Shown here one piece after another: positions 1-13,800 of a stretch of 64,000 nt of DNA (position 1 is the stretch's first letter; each line of letters starts with the position of its first letter). The position numbers and the translations under genes were made by a program. This DNA is from Hybos culiciformis (taxonomy: Eukaryota; Arthropoda; Insecta; Diptera; Hybotidae), in NCBI GenBank assembly GCA_964007475.1, contig OZ023273.1, positions 147,099,308 to 147,163,307 of the forward strand, written 5' to 3'. The notes under the pieces were generated by a model. That model had not been told where the DNA came from. It did not search any database and worked only from the letters and a program-made list of their open reading frames with translations.

Positions 1-3000
1 GATGTAAATAGTCAATAATTTAAAAAATTCAATTACGAAAGACTTAAAGTCAGAACCCTATTTTGCGTCAAGCCATAGTGGAGTTTAGAATCATATTTGT
101 TATTTTAATTTCTGTTCATAATTTGTGCCTACATATTGAAAAAATTGTTATAAAAGTTGGCAAATATAATAATTGTTTTCTTAATTTAAATTTTTCTTCC
201 AATCCTTATTTTAAAAATATCAAAGAAACAATATAATAATATAATTAAATGATTTCAATGGCACTCATTCAACTTTTTCAGTAATTAATATGTATTTGTT
301 TAAAATTTGAAATGCCTTGAAGGGAATAAAAAGTTAATGTTCTGTGAACTATATAATATATTGCTAATAATAATCATATTAAAAAGTAATAAATCCTTGC
401 TAACCGTTTCGCCAAAGTAGAAGAAAAATGTCATAATTTAAAAAAAAAATTACGATTCCGAATATGTATACTACTACAAATCTCGCAATTATTTGCACGG
501 ATAAGTTTTTTAGTCTTCGATGAAAATTAGTTATACTGTCGGTTGAACGATCATAAAAAATGTTTAGCACCGGACTGTGACCAACGATTTGAACTTGGGA
601 TTTCGATGAAATTTGGCATAATTCGAAGAGGTTGGAAACTTAAGAACAAAATTTAGTTGAAATGTATTTTAAATTGGAATGTGAAAAACGAATTGCGTAC
701 ATCATTTATGCGTACGTACACTATTTAGAAATTTTTTGTATCATTTTCGCTAACATATCTAATTACTAAAAAAAATTCTAATAACTTCCTATCTGCTGTA
801 TTTTATGTCAAAAAATTTCCAATTTTTTTTGTTAAAATTACTTTAGTAAAGTTCGTACATTATTCTTCTTAATTTCCATTCCAATCAACATGTGTGTAAT
901 TTACGAATTTATATATATAAATTAATTATGTATTTTTAGGAGAAAACAATACCATTTTATAAATAAAATATTCAATAATATATTTAAATAAACTAGCTTA
1001 AAGTGTCGTAAATAAACTACAGAACTAGTATTTTTTTAAGAAACTTTTAGAAACTTTTTAGTTTTAGAACTGATTGAATAACCGATTATTTACCCTACAA
1101 GAATAAATAACATAATAAATAACATACATACATATAATATGACTTAAGCGTAATTTAATAAAATGACAATATAAAATATGTATGTCATCACTCATCAATT
1201 ATATATTATATTTTTTTTTCATTGTAAAATGATAATAATATCAATTAGATGCATTACACGAGCTTATTATTTAATAACATTATTATTACTTCGAACTATA
1301 GAAATACAATTATTCAATATAATATATTATTTTAATAAAGAAATTCATTTAGATATAATATTTTGAAAATATACTTTTAGGATGTATATATAATTCCAAA
1401 AACAATTGATTTTTGTCACGCTAATAGTGTTCGCAAAGACTCTTGTCCTCAATTTTTTTTTATTATAATAGAAATTTTCATATAATAGATATATGATTTG
1501 AATAATGCGTTACAAAATTTATTATATAAATTAGAAACTTCAAATTATTTTTATTACAATTATTTCCAGCCTACAATGAAAAAAAAAAGAATCCTCTGAC
1601 AATGAACACATATTTCACGTAGTTGTATAATTTATGCTTCATTAATTTCAAAGTGGCTGATTGAACTAGTTTTTTTTTATTGTATTCAAGCTAGGAGCTG
1701 TTATAATAATTCTAAAAATTTTAAATCCAAAATTAATAATTTTTATAGTTTATTTTATTTAATATTTCATTAATCGAATTTAATTTTTTTTATTTTCGAT
1801 TTTTTGATAATTTATTATTAACAATTTTCATCAAACAATTGGAAATTAGGCTAAGTCTATAAAAAAAGTGTTAAATTTTTATATCTTCTATAAATTCGAA
1901 GGATTTCGCTTTATACATGTCTTATTCATAATAAATCTCAGAATCCATCCTTAGTACCGAAGCCAAAATAATGTATTAATGAATTCATACTTTTACTTAT
2001 AAAATATTTTGTGCATAAAATAGTTAATAATTAATGATAACATTGTTAAAAGCAGTTTGCCAGAAGCTTTTGTTTTCTTTAAAATGATAATTTTAATTAA
2101 ATTCACTTTAACATGCTGCAATATATTTTAAAAAAGAACTCCTACACTATATAATATACACATATTTTTTGTCTACAACCTTAAAAAATATATATTACAA
2201 AAAAAAAAGAAATATGTTTTCATAAATTTTGTACATCCTAGTTTAATATACATTGTTCTTTTTTTTTTTTTTTTCTATTTTAATGGTAAATGTTAAATTG
2301 CGATACATATTTTTGCATCTTTAATTACTTTTATTTTATATAAAAAAAATAAAAGAGATTACATATCTTGTAGGTTGATAAGTAAAATTTCTAAATTTCT
2401 GACTGCTAAAGTTCCCAGAGTGCTTAGCATTAATAATTTAATGAATTTCAAGATAAAAATTATCATAATATTAACAACAACTAAAAAAAAACAAGAATTG
2501 TGGCCGGGCTTCGTAAGTTTTAATTAAAATAACTTTTTAAGCAAATTCAAGTGAAATAGTACATGCTATAACATATTAAAGTTTCGTTTGTCATCATACA
2601 TTTTTCTTATAAACTATAATAACAGAAAATAGAGGGAGATCTACACACTATCAATAAGAACCAATATACCAATGAGTGGGTTATTTTACCCTATTATATG
2701 TGTATAAACATTTCAATAATCACTATCTGATAAATATAGTTAATACTATAAATTTTCAATTGAATAAAAGAGAATGATAATAAAATAATGCAAAAGAAAG
2801 TTAATTTTGAGAAATTTCATTTAATGCATCTATAGATACCGCGATTAGATAAACTACTTTTGAAGGAATCTGTTTTTTCATGTAAATATATTTAATATTT
2901 CCTCCACCTCAAACCAATTTTTTTAAATAAAATATCTGCTGAAATTCTGAAATATTTTGTACAAAATTTTAAATTTAAATGATTATAAAACTGAAATATG

Positions 3001-6000
3001 TATAAATTTATAAAAATAAGTTAAAAGAAAACTTATATTAGTAATTTTGAATACTTTTTAATAATTTTAATTTTGATTTTGACGTTTAATTTTACTGATG
3101 TATCATTTCTTTTGACTTTTACTTTTACTAAGCATATTTTTTCTAACATTAGTTCTATTGCAGAAATTATTGTCAGTTTCTTCTTTTTAAAAACTAGATA
3201 AATAAACTGCATCCATCTTTCTCTACTTTTCTTACGAAATATGAGTACCAATTTTTCCCAGTGTAATACAAGAAACATTCCAAATTGTAAATTGCTTGTC
3301 TAGCTTTAATTTAAAGCTATAAAAATTAAAGTTTGCATCATAGTTGACTTCCCTAATACCGTTTTGATGCTAAAACCAGTCTTCGACACTGTAGGTTCGC
3401 TTCATCTAATGTTCAAATTAAGTAAAACCATTATTTCTGTCAATTTGTATAATATTTTCTAAAATATTTACTTTTTTTTTTATCACATAATTTAATTGCT
3501 AAATATGCTTCCTGAAAACTTGTCATCCCTACTTTTTACCTATGCTCAGAATATGCATGAAGTGTATAAACAGAAGCTAATAGAATTAGAAAAGAAATTC
3601 AATAAATATATTTGCAATAAAAGTATTGTTTAACTTTAAAATTTTTAAATTATATAAATCTTTCTACTTTATTTATATTGTTTAGTTAAATAATGTAACT
3701 TTAAAATTGCCCTCTTCTAGGGTAAAATAAAATGCATATTTACGCATCACATATATCTATATTCAAAATAATGTATCAATAATATACATATTATATATAT
3801 AATATACATATTATGTATCCATTGTACACGCATACATAAAACACATAGATATGATGATAAAAATGACCAAAGTCCATTACAACTCATCATAAAAGTCATT
3901 TTACATAATTATTTGTTTATTTATTTGGCTTTTATACAAAAAAAAAATTTATATATATATATATATAATTTTTTTTTAAACCTTATTTTCAACATAAAAT
4001 CTATATTGTCCCCTAACTCTTATATTTTTACATTCATTTATAAAATAGGAACAAAAAAAAAACAATGTAATCGTAATGTTTATGTTTGAAATAAATTTAC
4101 TTTAATATGCAATAAAACAACATTTTCTTCTAAAATACCCTAAAGATAAATAAATTTCTTGTTGTACATAATTATTAATGCTTTAGCATGTAATCAAATA
4201 TAAAATCAAAATGGAAATCTTTATAACTATCAAAACAAATTTTATATTATTTTAGTATTTTATAAACTAAAATGTATGTTTGTTTATATTTAAAAAAAAA
4301 TAATAAAAATGTGTGTATACAATACAATTCTCGAAATTAGTTGTAAAGTAAATGTAATAATAAAATAAACTCTTTATATTTATTTTATATTTTTGGGTAA
4401 TTTGAATATCTCTAAATTATTTGATATAATCGTTGCGACCTGAACCCCGAACATTGATTACTTTTTAATACTTAAAATATCTATGTAAGTCATCGTGGTA
4501 AATTTTAAATTGTTATTTATGAGCTTTTGATTGTATATTATGGTCAAACAGAATCTGAAACTCTGAACATAATTAAACTGTAAATAAAACACATATTTTA
4601 CGACTACATGACTATTCAGAATATTTTTTTTTTTTGTTTTTGACTTTTTGAACTTTTTGAACATATAGTCATCATCCATTTATTTACACAAAAGTTTTCT
4701 TTTTGAATTTTTTTCACCATTTCAATGTTTACAATTTTAAATTATTTTTGTTTCCAAATATAAACATAATTATGATAATATTTATGAACATATTTGATTG
4801 TATGTATATATATTTAAAGCTCCTTAAGTATATAAAGGGAAAAATAGTTTGTATGCTGTTCTGGAGACTATATAGATAGGAATTGACTGAGTATTTTGTA
4901 ACTGAACTCTGCTGATAAGAAGGTATTGAAATGAAAATATATAGTGTTAAGATTAGAATATTAGATCATACAATATAGGAGTTTCAAATCGGAATTTCAA
5001 TGTATCAAAAACAAAAAGTTTACTTTTCTTATAAATTTCTTTTATAATAACTATATAGTTTAAAAAAAGGTAAACATTTTCGAAAAACTTTGCTTGAGCA
5101 TAAAATGGATTTTAGTTTTCACTAATCATAATTCAATTAAATTTCTCGAAATTGGTAACAATAATTTCTTGCTGTCTGATGTCTATTAACAGAATTTGAA
5201 CCTAAAAAATACTTTACAATATGCTATAATATGTTTATAATATAATAATAAATTAACAAATATATGAATTGCATAACAATCGCTTCGGGCCGAACACAAC
5301 ATTAATAATTTGATTATTAAATATACAGAAACTCTTTGCTGAAATAGATCTACACACTGTTATGGAATAAAAAATGAACTTTAATAATTTTTTGTATCAC
5401 CAAACTTTCCGCCAATTAAATGTATGCATCTTTACTAGTTTCTTTGCTATTTTTTTTTTTTAATTAAAATTAATGATTGCATAATAATTTTTAAAAGAAA
5501 TTTAGCTCATTATACACTTGTATTTTTAATGAGGTTTCATTCAAAAAAGATAAACAAAAAAAACCAAGAATATTTTTAATCTTTAAACATTTTTCATACT
5601 TTCCTTTTTCAAATTCAAAGTTCTGTTACGTAAATAATTCTTAAAAAATGATGAACATATTATATGAATATGGTGTATGATGTATTTTTTTAGAAAAATA
5701 AAATATGTAACAAACATGTCCCCCTTTTCTTTTAACATATAACTACATAACATATTTTTTAACTTTATATCTTTATTTTTTTTTATTATTTTCATTTCAA
5801 AAGAATCTAACATTTGTAATTTTTATTATAAAAAAAAATTCTTTTTTTTTTTTTTGAAATGAACATAATTAAAGCCATTATTTTGGGTTTTGTGTACCAT
5901 GAAATTATTCTGAGGGCATTTAAAATATTTTTAGCTTTATTTTTAAGTTTTGGAAGAACCTCTCTCTTTCTCTCTCGGGGAATTTCAAAATGTTAATCTT

Positions 6001-9000
6001 AACAGAATCTACTAAAAATTTATGTCCAAACTTCTATATATACATACAATGTTATAAAAATTGTGATGTATATTGTAAATAACACAAAAAGAAGGAGAAA
6101 ACAAAAGGCTTAAGGTCAAATCATTCATAGAGCCAAAAATGTTAAAATATGCATATATTTACATTTCTAAATGACATAAATATTACATGCATTGCACTAT
6201 TATCTTATCTTTTTGTTTGAATAAACTTAGGATAGTATATCTTTTTATAGATTTAACTATATTTGTGTAGTACGAATTTTATAAAAATAAGTTGAAGAAG
6301 AAAAGTTCAACTGAAACTGACATATAAGAATGCTTTCACAACTAGTTTAATTATTGATAGAACAGGGTTTTCAATGTTATTGAATAATCAAAAGCATAAC
6401 TCTTGATTAATTTCTAACTTAAAAATCTGTAAATTATTATATAGTTTTTATGGAAAACACTGTAAATTTCAAATAAGAACTTGTACATAATAACTAAAAG
6501 ATCAAAAGCTTAGATAAAATATTTAAAACCAAAAATGAAACTTTCATGTTTCATATCGAAAAAATTGAAAATTTTTTGTAAATATGACCCGTAAGGAGAT
6601 TGACACTATGACTGGAATATTGATATCGTTCCAGTAGCAATTAAAACAATAAATTTCATATTGACATTTGATTTTACAGTTCAACGAGATTAAAATTAAA
6701 TTATGCAAAAGTTTGTTAAGGAACAATAAATTTTGTTATTTTATTTATCATTTTTTTTTGTTTTTGCCAAACAATAATTTTCTTATAAAAATTTAGTTTA
6801 GAAAAAAACAACAGCAGCAAAAAAAACTTTATATAGGTATAAAAATTCTATAATAAAATAAGCATTTTTTTTGGTTTGAAATAATAATCTGTACCAGTGA
6901 CGTAGAATTATTCATTGGGAAGAAAGCTTGAAACAATTAATTTAATTTTAATAATTGAATTCTGTTTGTAATACTTTTTGGGCAAGCAAATAAAGCACTT
7001 TTTAAATCTCCTAATATCATAAACTCGTTATAGTTATATTATTTAACAAAAATATATTTGGTCATTCATCATTTAGCAATTATACTTACTAATTAACAAT
7101 AAAAAAAACTGATAAGAAGTTGAATAATTTTCAATTTTTAACGACAGTTTTATGCAATATTTAAAACCCACTATCGCCTTTTTTTTTTGAAGACCTTTCG
7201 CCTATCCAACAACGAAAAACAAACTTAAATTGGAGGTTTAGAAAAATATGTTTATGGCAGAAAAAAATAAATCTAATAAGTAATTACTTTTCTACTTTTT
7301 AATTTGTTTTTTTTAAATGATTTATTTGTTAGCATGATTTAAGGTGCTTGTTATCAGGGTATGTTAATTTTTAGCATAAAAAGCAATAATTAGTAAAATT
7401 TATGAAATATGTTGCTTCCCTTGCTTATGAATACACTTTGGTCCCTGATCTGTACTATATTATTACATTGAAACATAAAATTAGATCACAATAACAAGTA
7501 AAATATGAGGTAAATAAATAGTCTAGAATTTTATTAAAATTGAAAACAAAAGGTTTTTTATTATTTTTCTCTCATATAATTAAGCTATTTAAAAATAATA
7601 AAAAATTCTTAAAATTTCCTTGAAAATTAGGTAATTGAGAACTTATAACATTTTTTTTTTTTTTTGTTTGCACGATTTGTTTATATGGGTCAAGTATTAT
7701 CTGTTTTTTCAATGTTTTGTTTAAAGAACAAAATTATTAAATAATTTTTGAGTGTTGCCAAGTGTAAAAAAATTTCTTCTTTTCTAAATTTTTATTAGTT
7801 TCGGTTTTAGTATTAAAAACATGTAAACTTAAATATTTATTTAATGTACGAATAATTTTGTCCTTGTTTTTCAGGAAACCATGTGTACTAATGATTGCTG
7901 CTTAAGTTCTACTCACTTACCTCCATTATAGAAAGCCTATTTTTTTTGCAAGAAAAAATATTTTATAATCTATACCTAGCTATAAATATTATCCTTAAAA
8001 TTTATAAGTAAAGTAAACTTTTTATTTTTTTTTGAATATCTATAAAAAAAAAATAAACGTTTTGACATTCCTATAATAAATAAATTCATAAGACGCTGCT
8101 AAAACATGTATAATCTTCTAAATCGAACTTTAATTGGTTTTTAATACTTTATAATATTGACTTAAGATTCTTTAACGCAGCTTCTTATAAAAATTTTTTT
8201 GTTCCCCTATAAATAATAATCTATAATGCTTCAAGTTCAAAACACATTCTCAACTTTAATCCCTTTCAAAAAAAAAATATATTGACTTTAATCGCTGTTA
8301 AAAATATTTATTTTGAACACGTACATGTACTGAATTCAAATTTCTTTCACCCTCGCTACGAGGTCCTTTTAAATAATCTTTTGTCAAAAAAAAAATATAA
8401 AAAGAAAAAAATCAAAAAAAAATCACATATACAGTTTATGTGCAAATCCTTTTCTAATTCTTTTATTTGCGTAAAAAGTTCATTTTTGTTCCAAAAACGT
8501 AAAAATGATAATTCGATATTTTTGACATTTTCACAACACTAAGAAAAAAAATAATCAAAAAACGATTTAAATTTTAACTTTTCGATATTATAATCATGCA
8601 AAACATTGCTGTCAAAGCCAAAAACATAGACGAAATGAAAAGAAAGCAAATTTTTGAGTTATTTATGTATGTGGATAAGAAATATCCCGTCATGATCACC
8701 CTTACCAATTATATAAATATTTAATATATTTTTGATCACCTTTCATTTGACGGCACTAGCATGAATAAAAACTTAAAACTTACATTTTTATAATTTTTTT
8801 TTTGGGGTCATGTTCGTAAATGAAATTTGAAATACAAATTTTGAACGTATCAACATTAACACGACGGAAATTTGGAACTAAACTCTCAGATCTAAAAACC
8901 AAACGCCCTCAATCAAAATCAAATCAAAATTTTATTCATAAATTTATTTCTAATGATCTGAATATCCTTTAAGTCCTTTTATGTGGATAAAATCTTTTTT

Positions 9001-10266
9001 TTATTTTTTGTCCTTAAATATAAATGTGTAATTTTTCACAGTGTCAAAATGTATATAATTTTTCACATATTTTAAATAGCTTTTTACAAATAGACGTGCA
9101 AATAAAAAGTTAAAAAGAAAAATTAAATCAACAAACTTCATATATAAAAAGTGCGTCGTCCTTTTCTTTTTCACTCTTTAACATTTAGAATTTTTACATC
9201 TGACGCCATAATTTTTTTTTCTTTTTATAATATTATTTTTATTTATTTTTGAATAAAAAACTCATAAAATTGAAACTCAGGTGTATTAAATTACACTTTT
9301 ATTAGGAAAATAACAAAAAAAAAGTGTAATAATATATATATGTATATAACATGAAAAGTTCATACAAACATCTGACAGAGAGTTTAATTCAGTTGCAGTC
9401 ATATAGTTTTTCTTAAGTGTATAGTATGAGTTAAAATTTTGTTTTAATGTACAGGAATTTAATAATGTTAAACTGTTGAAATTTGATTAGATTTAATGAA
9501 AATATTTAGTATTATGATATATTCTTTTATTCAATGTGAAGTGATGAGACAGACAAATGGAAAAAAAAATAAAATTTGATTAGGAACTTGAAATAAGTCG
9601 TTGGCATTGAGTAATAACGAAAATTTAACTTAATGATAGAGAAAAAATTGAAACAATATTTTTGGAAAATAATTAATTGTATTTATTTTAAATTGTACTC
9701 TAATTTGTAATACGTGCTCTACCAAAGTGTCACAATAAAACTTAAATATTAACTTACAAACGACGAACATTCCTCGTTTTATATTTTTCAAAATTCAAAT
9801 ATTCGATTTTCATATGTCTCGTCGTACACAAAAACTTCAACTTTATGAAGTTGAAAAAAGATTTTGTACAAAAAAAAACTTTATTATATGAAAAATTAAA
9901 TGTTATATTATGTGTTATGAAAAACAGAAGGAAAATTTGAAAGTTAAAAATTATGCAACTATTATATCGTGTCGTTCAAGTCCAAGAAGATAATGTTGAG
10001 ACATGCGATGAAGCATTTAAAGTGTAATATATTAAGGAAAAGCTCACACTCAATAACTATCAAACGAGTAGATGTAGTAATTTTGAAGGTTTTCCGCATG
10101 AAAATAGACTTAGTAAATTGTTTTCACATAAAATTATACAAAAAAAAAAAATACAGAAAATTTGTGACTACCAAAAGTTTTACTAATTTTTGCTTTCGTT
10201 AAAATTTTTTATCAAGTCGCACAATTGAAAAATATTTCTTAATTACCATTCAACCACATATAGTCC
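1..10266. other. AT-rich gene-free DNA
   Basis: I see no convincing gene here. Open frames are short, low-complexity and rich in Lys, Asn, Ile and Phe, as expected by chance in such AT-rich DNA. Homopolymer A/T runs and short TA repeats (for example near 3950) are common. One doubtful exon-like island at 7875-7931 is listed separately. The stretch may be intergenic or part of a very long intron. Confidence 0.6.
7875..7931 (+). other. Doubtful terminal-exon-like island
   Basis: A pyrimidine-rich tract ending in TTTTTCAG directly precedes 18 open codons closed by TAG at 7929-7931. The stretch is less AT-rich than its surroundings and contains several Cys, Ser and Thr codons. No partner exon, conserved domain or clear poly(A) context was recognised. 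Chance is a fair explanation. Confidence 0.08.
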
Positions 10267-10864
10267 AAGAGCTCGCAACGTAAGAAATCACGTGATTTTA
10301 GCAAGGCTCATTTTTTAATATAATGTTCCATGCTACGGTGCAGGACGCATAAAGGTAGTCTGGCTGTCAGACGACGTTGCGTTTACCCGTGGGAGCAGAA
10401 CCAAGTAGGTAAAAAAAATGCAAAATTACATGAAAAAAACAAATTGCTTTTAAATGACATAGGTCTGGCATCCATTTAGCAACGGTATTTCAGTCTGGCA
10501 AATTGGATGTAGTGTATACAAGATCCAATCTATAACATATAAAAATTTCAGCCTTGCTAAAATGACGTGAAATTGAAGTTTTTTTTTGTTATAAATCAAG
10601 GTCTGGCACGGTCTTAACAACTCCGAAGCCGTCTGGCAATGATGCATTAACATTTCATATAATAAGCACAAACAAGTGACATAACTAGAAATCGTGCTAT
10701 TATCACGTAATTTTTTCTTTGACCTACCTGGATCTGCTCCCACGGGTAAACGCAACGTCATCCGACAGCCAGACTACCCTTATGGGTCCTGCACCGTAGC
10801 ATTTAACAATATATTAAAAAATGAGCCTTGCTAAAATCACGTACCAAAAACGTTGCGAGCTCTT
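10267..10864. mobile_element. MITE-like element with long terminal inverted repeats
   Basis: About 600 bp flanked by inverted arms of roughly 145-165 bp beginning AAGAGCTCGCAACG. The left arm runs from 10267 to about 10413 and the right arm from about 10720 to 10864. The arms share GTTGCGTTTACCCGTGGGAG and TTTTAGCAAGGCTCATTTTT. The interior has further copies of a GTCTGGCA motif near 10462, 10492, 10602 and 10632, and an internal piece of the arm near 10552-10572. It is clearly GC-richer than its surroundings. A minus-strand frame of 103 codons crosses it but has no recognisable domain. No clean target-site duplication is visible, so the superfamily is undetermined. Confidence 0.75.
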
Positions 10865-13800
10865 AGACTAATATAGCTACTTATTTTCTTACTAAATTAA
10901 AAAAATAAATAAAAAAAACGATACATGATAATTAATATCGATAAGAAATCCCCAACAATAATATGCTTCCATCAAAGGATAATTAGATAAAATAACATGA
11001 AATAATTGAATTTTTAATTAAATTATTAGTGTAATTGATTTTTTAATTAAAGATAACATTGACAAAAATAACATAATTTGGCTGGATTTAACAATAATTT
11101 AATGGTAAAATACTATAGGGTTTGAATTATAAAATATTATTGTTTTGTACTATAATTACATTAATTAATCGAAATATCGATAAAAAATAAAAAATTCAAT
11201 GAAAATTTTATGTTTGATATTTTAGCATACTATAGGGTAATACAAAATACATGCGTGCAATGGCATACCATAGGATTTATAGTGTATGTCAAATGTTTAA
11301 AAATTCTTTGTTCTTAAAATATAATTTGATAGGTCAAGATAAAAAATATAAAAAATTTATCCTAAACTAGAAAAAAAAAAGTTTTTGGTATAGTTTGCTA
11401 AAGGGTAAAAATCCAAAATGCAAGGATATGGAAGTAAAACATTAATTTGTTTTCCAACCAATTTCCATTTGATTTGGTTTAAAGTATTCTATAAAGATTA
11501 ATATATAGTTTCTTTATTTAAATCTCGGTACTGATTTTTGAAATCTTGTTTTAGTTTTTTTTTAAATACTGATTTTCATGATCTTGAGCTTGACTATCTC
11601 AAAATCCTGATTTTAAAAATCTTGACTTTATTAAAATCCTGATTTAAAAAATGTTAACATAATATTGTCAGAAGAAGATCTTGACAAAATTCTGACATTA
11701 GAATAATAAAAAAAAAAAAACTAATTCTAACAATTTTAAACCACAATTTTGAAATTTTTCATAACAACTCTATTATTTCAACAATTTTATCTTTAAAAGT
11801 AAAAAAACCGCATACGAACATTAAGCATTCTCTTAAGAAACATTAAAAATGAAAAAAATGTGCTGAAATCTGTCTAATTTTTTTTAATTTTCTTAATAAA
11901 AATTAAGTTAAAGTTAAACTAAATCTATTTTCATCCAAATTTAGTTTTGTATCATAGAATCGTATATCAATGGGTCATATGTCTACTTGTTTAAAAAATA
12001 TTTACTTGGAAACTCTCAAGTCCATTTTTTTTTTCATATATAAATTTTCAATGTTTAAATTTAGAAACGCAAATATCTTAAAACAAAATCTCATTGGATT
12101 TAGATTATTTTCACAATAAGGCCATAAAATATACTTATAATAGCTATTTCTTTAGCTAATTTTCTAAATTTATTGTTTATTTATTGTTTCTCCAAAAAAT
12201 ATTAGATTTCTATATTAAAATGTTAATAAAAAGAAAAAAAATTTCATTAGAATTCAATATAATAATTTCATTTTAATTACATTTTCAATTTTTTTTTTTT
12301 TTTTGTTTTTCTCAAATGTATATAAATATAATTTAATAAAAATATTTACTTATTTTTTCATTATTATTTTTATGTTTTCATTTTCCATTAAATCATAAAC
12401 TGTATACACATTCAACTTTATTAATAATAATAACTTTTTATTTTAGAGAGAGAGAAAAATTGTATTAAAAACTTTTCTGTTTTTTTTTTTTTATATATTT
12501 TCATTAAAAAAAAAAGTTTTCCTTTAGCATATTAAAGAAAAAAAAAATACATATATATGTATGTATATAAATATATATTTGTAATTTCTTCTTGCAATAA
12601 AAAATAATTTAGAAATTTATTTTTTGTGGCAATAAAATAAGAAGTAAGGAAAAAAAAAAATTGTTTTTTTTTTTCTCTTTTCGCATGATTGGAAAAACCT
12701 TTTTACAACTTTTTATTATTTTTCTTTTTTGTTTAATTTTTATGTGTAACATAAACATATGACCATAATAGTACTAGTGTAAAATCATTATTTCTTGGTC
12801 AGCAGTTAAATACTTAAAAAAAAATATTTGTATATAGTTATAGTATAAGCAAAACAAAATTTCTTGTTTATTTTATTTTTTTTTATTTTCAAGAAAATGC
12901 ATGTAAAAGAAAATACATTTGCTTATAGGTATACATAAGAAACATTTCATTAAAGCAACAAAATTCTTTATTGAATGAATTTTAAAATAAAAGTTTTCAA
13001 TTTTAATAAAAATTAGAAAAAAAATTTATTTATGTGATAAAATGATGAGTTTAAACTTTTTTTATTTATAAGCTGTTTCACACAGATTTTTTTGCAATAG
13101 AGTTCAGAGCATCTTTCTTTCTAACATAAAAATATTTGACTTAAAACAAATAAAAGTAATTTTTGAGTGAATAAAACACACAATTAAAAAATGTTTGAAA
13201 CCAAAGTTTAAACTTGATATAGTCCATTATTAAAGGTCAAAATTAATAACTGCGACTTGATTGAATATTTCGTTAAAGAAAATTTTATATTTATTTTATG
13301 CTATAAAATATAATGGTTTTCTGTGCACTCACCTTTAAATATGGTTTGTAAACAACATAAATAAAATCGCATAATTGAATACACAGCACAGAAACTAGAA
13401 ACTTGTGTTGTACCAAAAACTTTTTTATACATATTTTAATAAAATCCTTTTCAATCTATACTAACATTGCTGTGTTGAGCAAATAAAATTTTGAATAATA
13501 TACTCTTCTGTTATTTTTTTTTATTATTTTTGTACATTATAATGTATATTTATTTTCTTTTGATAAGCCATATACTAACATCATATACTAACTACTACTA
13601 TATTGTACATAACAAAAATATAGTAATATAATATGGAATATTTTATATAAATTATTTATATGTATAGTATATAGAAGAACAAAATAAATATTATGAAAAC
13701 TAAAAATCTATTCCATTAGCTGGACTATGTATAAAAGAAAACCTATGCAGAAAACATTTTATAATTAATTCAGCAGTACTTAAAATTAAAATGTATGATT

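Noticed and set aside
10450..10761. 103-codon minus-strand frame with several GCQT-like repeats
   Set aside because: It is the translation of the MITE interior and its GTCTGGCA repeats, with no protein domain.
11107..11240. ACTATAGGG motifs resembling a phage T7 promoter
   Set aside because: Only the last bases match; the full 17-base promoter is absent and the context is insect nuclear DNA.
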